Source: Salvelinus alpinus (Eukaryota > Chordata > Actinopteri > Salmoniformes > Salmonidae). From it: DNA of 64,000 bases. Location of the stretch: the NCBI RefSeq assembly GCF_045679555.1, contig NC_092122.1, positions 11,815,043 to 11,879,042 of the forward strand. The letters are read 5' to 3'. How positions within the stretch are numbered: position 1 is the stretch's first letter; each line of letters opens with the position of its first letter. The notes beneath the pieces were generated by a model. That model was not told the DNA's origin and did not search any database. It saw nothing but the letters and a program-made list of their open reading frames with translations. The position numbers and the translations under genes were made by a program. This document shows, piece by piece, positions 1-10,500 of this stretch.

Positions 1-738
1 GATGTTACCACAGAGGACAGTGTCTCTGTTGTAAGGGCCAGCCGTGTCCGTCCCGTCCGCGGTGTTCTGCCTAATTGGACTAATGTGCAGTTTACTCACA
101 GCTAAAGTTAGTCATTTTAACCTGATGGTGTACAATATATATATATACCCACACCCAAGGCCACAGGCCACGGTCGGCTACTGCAAACATTTATCTTAAG
201 ACCTAAATCTGAAACGTGGTGAGGGAATGGTGAACCACAGTGACACCCAGAGTCGAGGCTAAACCCAGGGACTGGTGGGTATACCGGTGTCATCATGACA
301 GGGACTATTACCCAATTCCACCCACTGTGACTACATAGAGCTCCCTTCTCTGGGTTTTATATCTATGTCTTCAGGGGGTTGATGATGAGGGCCGTTAAGT
401 GTGGAATGGGATCATGGTGAGACGAAAATCGGGTAAGGAGACTGGGATGATGGAGTCACATATCTCACTACTGGGCACTAAGCAGGTGTTTTCCCCTTCT
501 CTATTCTCCAACATGACTCTGATTTAGTGCTGTAATAATCATTAGATTTTGGCCAAATATTAAGTGTGTGCGCATGCAAATTTCAGTCTAAAGTAGACCC
601 CTCCAAGGATTGTGTCTTGCTAGTGAGTGATGATCGGTTTCTCAGGTCTTTAAGTTAGATGTTCTGTAGCTACTGTACTGAGTCATACAAATACAGAACT
701 TCTTTGTTTTGTTATGAATCTCTGTTGTTTTCTTGCTC
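1..738. other. Intronic sequence of the slc41a2-like gene
   Basis: No exon with flanking splice sites or a conserved reading frame is visible. The stretch lies upstream of the first recognisable exon (1408) and is presumed intron. It has a short TA run near 140 but no recognised mobile element. Confidence 0.5.
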
Positions 739-1016
739 CCTGCTCTGTGTCACACTGTCTTTCCTGGGGAGCGGAGGGACAGTATCTCCCCCCCTGCTCT
801 GTATCACGCTGTCTTTCCTGGGGAGCGGAGGGACAGTATCTCCCCCCTGCTCTGTGTCACGCTGTCTTTCCTGGGGAGCGGAGGGACAGTATCTCCCCCC
901 CTGCTCTGTGTCACGCTGTCTTTCCTGGGGAGCGGAGGGACAGTATCTCCCCCCCTGCTCTGTGTCACGCTGTCTTTCCTGGGGAGCGGAGGGACAGTAT
1001 CTCCCCCCTGCTCTGT
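739..1016. repeat. 54-bp minisatellite, 5 copies
   Basis: Five head-to-tail copies of a unit of about 54 bp beginning CTGCTCTGTGTCACGCTGTC and ending in a run of C. Copies differ by a few substitutions and by C-run length. All overlapping open frames here are repeat translations and are not genes. Confidence 0.9.
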
Positions 1017-1407
1017 CAATCCTCATGTAGCTGAAGCTGATAAATTGTGTTTGTTGTTTTGTTGTTGTAACTCCCACCAGTTGTTTCACTCTGGGGATTA
1101 CATCTGTTTTTAATTCTTTAAAAAAAAATCCCTTTCCTCTCTGCCGCTCTCTGTCTGTCTGCCTTCATGTACATATCTACCTCTGCACATTGATCTGGTA
1201 CTCCCTGTATATAGCTCTATTCTTGAGTATAGCTCTATTCGATCTTGTCTCATGTATATTTTTCCTTTTGTGTTAGTTTTAAGTTCTGCATCGTTGGGAA
1301 ATGTTCTTAAGCAAGCTTTTCACTGTAAAAGTCTGCACCAGTTGTATTCGGCGCATGTGATGAATACAATTGGATTTGTCTCTCTCGCTCGCTGTCTGTC
1401 TCTGTAG

Positions 1408-1555
1408 ACTCTCACCCGTACGCGTCGTCCCTGGTGTGTGCCTTCTTCCTGTCTCTGACTCCAGTGTGGATGGTGATCTCCTCCAAACACCCGGCCAGCC
1501 GCACCCTGCTCTACTCCGGCTGGGAGCCTGTCATCACAGCCATGGTCATCAGCAG
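1408..1555 (+). CDS. slc41a2: slc41a2-like exon (second membrane domain)
   Basis: The acceptor is TCTGTAG before 1408 and the donor is GTGTGT after 1555. The exon encodes [20 protein letters not shown] and then a segment ending [11 protein letters not shown]. It starts with two bases of a split codon and ends with AG of a Ser codon completed in the next exon. Confidence 0.85.
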
Positions 1556-4500
1556 GTGTGTGTGGATGCTCTCACTCACTGTCATAGAGAAATAGCAGCA
1601 GACTATTGTACATTCACGTGATGAGAATAATAGCACCATTTAATGTGTGAATGTTCTGTGCTCTGCAGTATCGGAGGTCTCATCTTGGACAAAACAGTGT
1701 CTGACCCGAACCTGGCTGGCATCGTGGTGTACACCCCTGTCATTAACGGTGAGACGCAATATCACTGACTGATTAAAGACACACTGTGTGGGTTTACAAT
1801 GTGACTGACACACTGTGTGGGTTTACAATGTGACTGACACACTGTGGGTTTACAATGTGACTTACAATGTGCACCAATTTGACTGAATTTACATTCAAAC
1901 TTCATAGTTAGAAAAATAATGAGTAATGGACTAAACACAAACGTCTGTCTCTATATCACTGCTACTGTCACCCTCCTCCCATCCTTACCGGGGGACCGTT
2001 GCCAAGGCTGTTGCTGGCATTTTGACAACCGGAGATCAGCTTTTAATTAAACATTGTTAATGAGAGACATTTAACTCGATGGAAGACGACTGTGTGCCTC
2101 TAATCGATGTTACTGCTGAGATGTCAACAAATCAGGAAATGGCTGTGTGATCTGGGAAGTGTGTGTGTCAGGGTGTGTGTGTCAGGGTGTGTAGGGGGAC
2201 CACACAGACAAATGATTCTGGGGCTGTAAAAGGGAGGTTTCATCACCAACCCTGTAACTATCTGTGATATTACAACACATAGCGGTGGTTACTATCCTAT
2301 AGGGAAGAGGAGATGACTAGACTGAGCATTTGATGCTTTCACTCTGAACATGCACAGTTCCTCTCTTCTAAACTGGATACAGAATATAAGAAGATAGATG
2401 AGTGAAGCTGGTAAAGGAGATGGATGGGAGAGAGAAAGGAGACTTGAAATTAGAGAAAGGAAAATGGAGATGAGATGTGGAGAGGCAGGCAGACAGTCCG
2501 TCTGTTGTCCCAGAGCTACTCCGATGGGGCGGGAGATAGTGGGAGACGGGACCCCCTGTGGTCTACCCTCACCCCACCCCTCCTCTCCCGCCGTGAGACC
2601 CAGTGACCCAAATTACAGCAGCTAGTCCCCCTGCTGAGGTGGAACCACCATTCTCCCCAGACCTCTGGAGGAGAGGGAGAAGAGGGATTGAATGGTGGAG
2701 TGGAGATGGATGAGAGGTGCAATGAAAATGAGGGATGTGGTGGAATGAGAAGGGCGGGGGTTAGGCAGGGAGGAGTGTGAGAGATGAAGAGGGGGGAAAG
2801 AGATAAGATTGTGGGGAGAGAGGCGTGAGGAGGGTGGGGAGTTCTATTTAGCAGCAACATGGAGAAGTTAAATGTCAGTGGAGAGACGGATTGGCAGCGA
2901 AGATTGGATTAAGTGGCCATAATCTCCGGGCAGCAGAGGTGTCTGTCCTCATTTAGGCCTGCCTGATCAGGATAACAAGCACAGGAGGGGAGATAAGCCC
3001 TGCTACCCCAAAATATACCCATCTCTAAAACACAACCCCAAACTCTCTTTCTGTCCCTTTCTGTCTGACAGACCACAGCCTCTCTCATCTCCTCCTCTAC
3101 TTTCTGTCAGTGTTGTCTGTCTCATTGACCACAGCCTCTCTCATCTCCTCTACTTTCTGTCAGTGTTGTCTGTCTCATTGACCACAGCCTCTCTCATCTC
3201 CTCCTCTACTTTCTGTCAGTGTTGTTTGTCTCATTGACCACAGCCTCTCTCATCTCCTCTACTTTCTGTCAGTGTTGTTTGTCTCATACACTATTTTTGG
3301 GTTGGAGTGGTTGTCTGGTCTGCCCACCTGGAAGCTGTGAGTGTTTCTACATTTCCTGTGCTGCGTGGCTAGACTACTCTTGAGTCACCTGACTGACTGT
3401 GTGTGTGGATATCAATTGCCTTGTCCTGCTGTTCTCATGAGCACTGTTCCTCTGCTTGATACAAATGACAATCTATATGAGGAAGCTGAGCCGAAGTAGA
3501 TGGGGCACGCTCTTTCCCCCTACTTTCCCTGTCTTTGTCTATCCCCACCTCTCTCGCTTTTTCCCCTCCTCTCTCTCTCTTTCTCTCTCTCTGTAATGCA
3601 GTTATCCCACACAGTAATATGTATTCATTATGTCTCAGACTGTGGCGAAGCATCACTGCTGTCTCATGCTCCTTCTGGTTGAGGCCAGGCTGACGTGTTG
3701 AGCAATGTACTGAGATACAACACAACCTGGCTGCATTCCAAACCAAAACTCACACCCATCCCTCTGTCCTAATTGATCTGGAAGGACTTGATATGTGAAA
3801 GTAATATGACAGAAACTACAGTACGTCCCTGCTCTTTGGAGGGAGAGGTTGGGTTACCTTAGATCTGTGACTGGAAGGCATCAACTGTTTAGGGAAGGAT
3901 ACAAATCTGGGTCCTCGCGTTTCTCTCTAACCCTCACTTCCGTTCTCTACTCAGCTGCCTCCAGTCAGCTCCAGCCCTAAGCCTGCCTGTTCTGTCTTCT
4001 CCAGGTATTGGGGGGAACCTGGTAGCCATCCAGTCTAGCCGTATCTCCACTCACCTGCACTTCCACAGTGCTCCTGGGGAGGTACCAGAGGAAGCCAAAG
4101 GCTGCTACTACCCCTGCCGCACCTTCTGTGGCACAGGTAAAGCACCTAACCAATACTCACTTAAACTGTGGAAATGTGATCTGTTTTAAACAGGGCATCC
4201 TACAGGACAGATTGCTTAACATAGAGATATTTCTCCCCCTCTTCAAGTCCATCTCGCTGTGATTTTAAGACATAAATTGTAGGTGCTGCAGAAGATCTAC
4301 CCCATAATTATCCCCAGTCAGTGTTTAGGCTGACAGATACACAGGTTAGGAACCATCTTAGCATCTGTTCTATTGTTAGACTCAGTTGCACAGTTCCAAC
4401 TCCTCTCGTCTCCTCTCTCTCAGGAGCCAATCACCGTTCGGCCCAGGTGCTGCTCCTATTGGTGCTCCCGGGTCACCTGATCTTCCTGTACACCATCCAC

Positions 4501-7500
4501 CTGATGAAGAGCGGCCACACCACCCTGACGCCTATCTTCATGACCGTCTACCTGGCTGCCGCCCTCTTACAGGTCAGTGGTGTGTGTGTGTGTGTGTGTG
4601 TGTGTGATCAGGTGGTAGGGGATAGTTCCTTGGCAATCTACCCATAGTCTGCAAGTTCTTTTTCCAACTGTGACCTTCATCTGAGCTTGGGAATTCACTG
4701 GCTGACATGACTTTCTATTAAAAGCTGTTATTTTGCGAGACACTGCTATTATTGTGACACTATCAAAAGCGAGCTGTGTTCAGAGACCCTTTTTCACTCT
4801 GCTTTCAAAACGCTTAAACATAAATGAACCACACACATGATGAACGTCAACTTGAGATGAGAGTGCTCCTTACAAAGTGACATTTGAAGGAAAATCAGGT
4901 GCGGCAGATAGCCTAGCGGTTAAGCGCATTGGGCCAGTAACCCGAAACATCGCTGGTTTAAATCCCCTAGCCCGACTAGGTGAAAAATCTGTCGACGTGC
5001 CCTTGAGCAAGGTACTTAACCCCAATTGCTCCTGTAGATCGCCCCGGATAAGAGCGCCTGCTAAATGACTAAAATGTAAATGTAGAAATGTGTGTATCCT
5101 AAGCATTCCTAGAGCTCTGTGATTTTATCCCTGAGGAAGTCTGACTTGTGTGTGTTTTACCGCTTTGATGGCATTCGGATCGATTATGGAAGCAAAGGCT
5201 CAGAATGTGAGTTGGTGCTTATAGTAAATGCACACCTAGAGGGTTGTTGTACACAGCAAGGCCTAACTGCCATCCTGTGAGTCTTGGTTCCATTGAACTT
5301 AGCTTTGATAGTTTGGGTGTCGATGCTTACTCACTGGTCTTTATAGGAAGGAAGACATATGTTAGTTGCCATTACTCTTCAACTTCACTAGTGAGCCTTT
5401 TAACACTGTAAGATACTATGAGCAGGAGGGTATATGATAATATTATTACAGTATTAACAGATTGAGAAGAGCTGTAGTTGTTTTAGAGCAGTGGTTCCCA
5501 ACCAGGGGTACTAGGACACCTGGAGATACTTGGCCTATCCACATGGGGTGCTTGAGCATACTCATGACACCATAGGCCTACTGGTAAAATGCACATGAGG
5601 TGGTACTTCAGAGGTACTCTGGGCAGAGCAAAATTCAGTTGATGGTACAGTAACCAGAAAGGGTTGGGAACTACTGTCCGCGTGTAAATATGTTTGCTCT
5701 GTACCTTTTTTAAGAGAAGCAATAAGCAAACCACACTTTGCTGAAGTGAAAGTAAAGTGAAGAGACTTGTATCAGGCACTGAAACCCTACTCCTCGTCAG
5801 AAGTCTTGCTACACAACTACGCTGCGTTCGATCTCTGTGAGCGTCTTATTATCTAGGAATCTTAACAGTCAACATCAACACAGGTGAGTTAAAAAAAAAC
5901 GTTTACCTGGACAAGTAGTAACATAAACCTCATACCGTAGCATGATCACTTGTTAAACATGTCTGCCTTTGGTAAAGGTATTTTTTCACAATTAAGTAGT
6001 AAAACGGGCTGGTACCTTTTTTCAAATATTTAAATACAAAAGATTGGTTAGAATCAATGTCTGGCTTGCTTGACAACTCTGAATCCTTTGAGTTGGTTAT
6101 TTTTAATATAGAGAGCCAACTGAGTCCAGGAAATGCTTTATGGTTTCACCTTTGGTGTCTGTCTAGATATGACCACCTCCAGCAGTCTCCTGTCTGAAGA
6201 GCAGTTCCTGTGTTCTATCTGTCTGGATGTGTTCACTGAGCCAGTCTCTATTCCATGTGGACACAACTACTGCAAGGCCTGTATCAGTGGATACTGGGAT
6301 ACCTGTGCCAGTGTCCATTATGTAAGGAGATTTTCTACAGAGAACCTGAGCTTCGTGTCAACACAACGTTCAGAGAGGTTGTAAAGAATTTTAAGAAGAT
6401 GAGAGTCAGAGGTAAAGATGAGTCCCCTGCCAAGCCTGGAGAAGTATCCTGTGACTCCTGCACTGGGATGAAGGTCAAGGCCCTGAAGTCCTGCCTGGTG
6501 TGTCAGACCTCTTACTGTGAGACTCACCTTGAGCCTCATCAGAGAGTCCCAGCCTTAAAGAGACACAAGCTGATCAACCCTGTGGAGAACCTGGAAGACA
6601 GGATGTGTAAGAAGCACGGCAGACCTCTAGAGCTGTTCTGTAGGACTGACCAGACTTGTGTGTGTCAGTTCTGCACTGAGACAGACCACAAGACTCATGA
6701 CACTGTCCCTATAGAGGAAGAGTATGGAGAGAGGAAGGCTCAGATGAGGAAGACTGAGGCAGAGGTTCAGCATATGATCCAGAAACGACTGCAGAAGGTT
6801 CAGGAGATCAAACACTCAGTAGATCTCAGCAAGAGAGAAGCAGAGAGAGAGATATCAGACAGTGTACAGGTCTTCACTGATCTGGTGCGCTCCATTGAGA
6901 GAAGCCAGGCTGAGCTCATTGAGGTGATTGAGGAGAAGCAGAAAGCAGCAGAGAGGCAGGCTGAAGGGCTCATTTAAGAGCTGGAGCAGGAAATCACTGA
7001 GCTACAGAGGAGAAGCACTGAACTGGAGCAGCTCTCACACACTGAGGACCGCCTCCACCTCCTACAGAGCTTCCCATCCCTCTACACCCCTTCACCCACC
7101 AAGGACTTGTCTGAGATATGTGTTCACAGCGATCTGTGTGTGAAGACTGTGAGGAGAGCTGTGAATCGCTGTCCATATTTCTGCCCCAGTAATAATATAA
7201 GTAGTGAAAACTCTGCCCCTCTGATCATCACCTCTGTCAATCACCCAACATGATTTTTAATGTCACAACTAAGTGTCAGTCTTGAAGAGATGGTAGTGTG
7301 AAAATGACTATTTTAAAGGTCCTTAATAAGGATATCTGGTAATATCTCTCTGTCACATGAAAAGTCTGTTTCAAATCAAATTCAAATCAAATCAAATGTA
7401 TTTATATAGCCCTTCGTACATCAGCTGATATCTCAAAGTGCTGTACAGAAACCCAGCCTAAAACCCCAAACAGCAAGCAATGCAGGTGTAGAAGCACGGT

Positions 7501-10500
7501 GGCTAGGAAAAACTCCCTAGAAAGGCCAAAACCTAGGAAGAAACCTAGAGAGGAACCAGGCTATGAGGGGTGGCCAGTCCTCTTCTGGCTGTGCCGGGTA
7601 GAGATTATAACAGAACATGGCCAAGATGGATGATTTAGCTTATTAGTTATTCATAATTAACGTTTGGTTCCTGCATGTGTCTGGCACGTCTCCCATCTTA
7701 TAGAATATATTCTGGGAGTTCTGCCAAAAGGTCTGAGGAGGGGGTCATGACCGTCTCCCCCTCATATCTCTACCCAGCACCTACAGGAACCAATGATTGT
7801 ATGAGACAATATGTACAATTCAAGGCTCTGTTCAGAGAACAAAATGTTCCTTCACACTAGCTATCTACTTCGATCTAACTAATTGTGGAAGACATTGATG
7901 ATCCTGGATGGGCCTCTCTGTATTGTCCGTGTCAGACTTGAGAGGTGGGAAAGGCACAGCCGGAATTGCATGATGCCATCTCTGAAACCACTGAAGCCCC
8001 ATTCAAAGAATCCTACCAAGGAACGTGTGGGAAAGCAAAGGGAATTCTCTTAAGTAGAGGGAGACGAGGATAGAGGTTGAATATATTCTATTCAATTCAG
8101 CTTAAATAAAGTAGGATTTATTGTATTTACATGTGATGCAGTTATCCCCCACCCCCCCTCCATGCCTGCTATAAAGTACAAAATAACTTGTTTGTCTACA
8201 GTCCAACAGAGAGGACAGTGGTATCTTTCAACTAAACTGCTGGTCCTAAAGTGCTTCAATGTTTCTGTGGTTATGTAAATAGACGTGTTGCCCTATGCTT
8301 GTGAACAACCCCAGTGTGCAGTGCCTGTTCAGGCTGTTCTCTCTCTGAGGAGTGGAAAGTTACCTGTGCTGTGTTTGCTCAGGGTGTTATCTCCCAGTCA
8401 GCAGTCTCTCTCTCATTCTCTCTCTCACTCTCTAACCCCAGTACACACTCACACCCTCAGCTGCTGCACTCGACTCTGCCCTATACTAAGAACTGTGTGT
8501 TCTCTCTTAGAATTCAACCTCTATCCCCGTCTCCCTCTACTTTAGAGAATTCCCTTTGCTTTCCCACACGTTCCTTGGTAGGATTCTTTGAATGGGGCTT
8601 CAGTGGTTTCAGAGATGGCATCATGCAATTCCTGCTGTGCCTTTCCCACCTCTCAAGTCTGACACGGACAATACAGAGAGGCCCATCCAGGATCATCAAT
8701 GTCTTCCACAATTAGTTAGATCGAAGTAGATAGCTAGTGTGAAGGAACATTTTGTTCTCTGAACAGAGCCTTGAATTGTACATATTGTCTCATACAATCA
8801 TTGGTTCCTGTAGGTGCTGGGTAGAGATATGAGGGGGAGACGGTCATGACCCCCTCTTCAGACCTTTTGGCAGAACGCCCAGAATATATTCTATAAGATG
8901 GGAGATGTGCCAGACACATGCAGGAACCAAACGTTAATTATGAATAACTAATAAGCTAAATCATGCAAATATACAGTGCATTCGGTAAGTATTCAGACCC
9001 CTTGACTTTTTCCACATTTTGTTTCCTCATCCATCTACACACAATATCCCATAATGACAAAGCAAAAACATGTTTTTAGAAATGTTTGCAAATGTATTTA
9101 AAAAAACAGCTGAAATATTACATTTGCATACGTATTTAGACCCTTTACTCACTACTTTGTTGAAGCATCTTTGGCAGAAATTACAGCCTCGAGTCTTCTT
9201 GGGTATGACGCTAGAAGCTTGGCACACCTGTATTTGGGGAGTTTCTCCCATTATTCTCTGCAGATCCTCTCAAGCTCTGTCAGGTTGGATGGGGAGCGTC
9301 GCTGCACAGCTATTTTCAGGTCTCTTCAGAGATGTTCGATTGGGTTCAAGTCCGGGGCTCTGGCTTGGGTCCCTCAAGGACATTCAGAGACTTATCTCGA
9401 AGCCACTCCTGCGTTGTCTTGGCTGTGTGCTTAGGGTCGTTGTCCTTTTAGAAGGGGAACCATCGCCCCAGTCTGAGGTCCTGAGCACTCTGGGGCAGGT
9501 TTTCATCAAGCATCTCTCTGTACTTTGCTCCGTTCATCTTTCCCTCGATCCTGACTTTTCTTCCAGTCCCTGCTGCTGAAAAACATCCCTCCAGCATGAT
9601 GCTGATCTCGGTGGACCCAAATTTCTTTGATATAAGAATGATGGAGGGCATTGTGTTCTTAGGGACCTTCAATGCTACAGACAGTTTTTGGTACCCTTCC
9701 CCAGAACTGTGCCTCGACACAATCCTGTGTCGGAGCTCCACGGACAATTCCTTCGACCTCATGGCTTGTTTTTTTTTCTGACATGCACTGTCAACTGTGG
9801 GACCTTATATGTGTGTGCTTTTCCAAATCATGTCCAATCAATTGAATTTACCACAGGTGGACTCCAATCAAGTTGTAGAAACATCTCAAGGATGATCAAT
9901 GAAAACAGGATGCACCTGAGCTCAATTTTGAGTCTCATTGCAAAGGGTCTGAATACTTATGTACAGGTTTTTCTGTTTTTTAAATTTGTAATAAATTTGC
10001 AAACAGTTCCAGGAACCTGTTTTTAGATGAGTCTTTTATGGGGTATTGTGTGTACATTTTGTAGGCAAAAAAAACAACATTTAATACATTTTAGAATAAG
10101 TCTGTAATGTGGAAAAGGGGAAGGGTCTAAACACTTTGCAGTGTAACTTGTCTTTGTAAGCAGTATATAAGAGAACTAACTGGACTGCCCCGGCAGAGCT
10201 CCTGAAAGACGTGTACTACTTGGTGCATTAAGTTTGTTGGAACCTCTCAGCTGATTAATAAAGAATGATTCATTTAAGATTGACTTCAGGTGTCCCTGGT
10301 GGTAATTTCCACGACACAAGCTAAACACGTCATTTCAAATGTTAGTGTGTAATTGAGATGGGACAGAGGAGCATCATGACCTTCACCATTGTGAAGGGAG
10401 ACCTATGGCAACAACACAACCTGGCACAAACCTTAAGGGCAGACAACAGCACGAAGTACAGAAAAGGCAGAGACCAAGCACATCACACAAAACAGCTACA

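Noticed and set aside
659..1113. Several overlapping 70-126 codon frames
   Set aside because: They read through the 54-bp tandem repeat in an intron.
9070..9579. A 169-codon + strand frame within the Tc1-like element
   Set aside because: It is antisense to the decayed transposase on the - strand.
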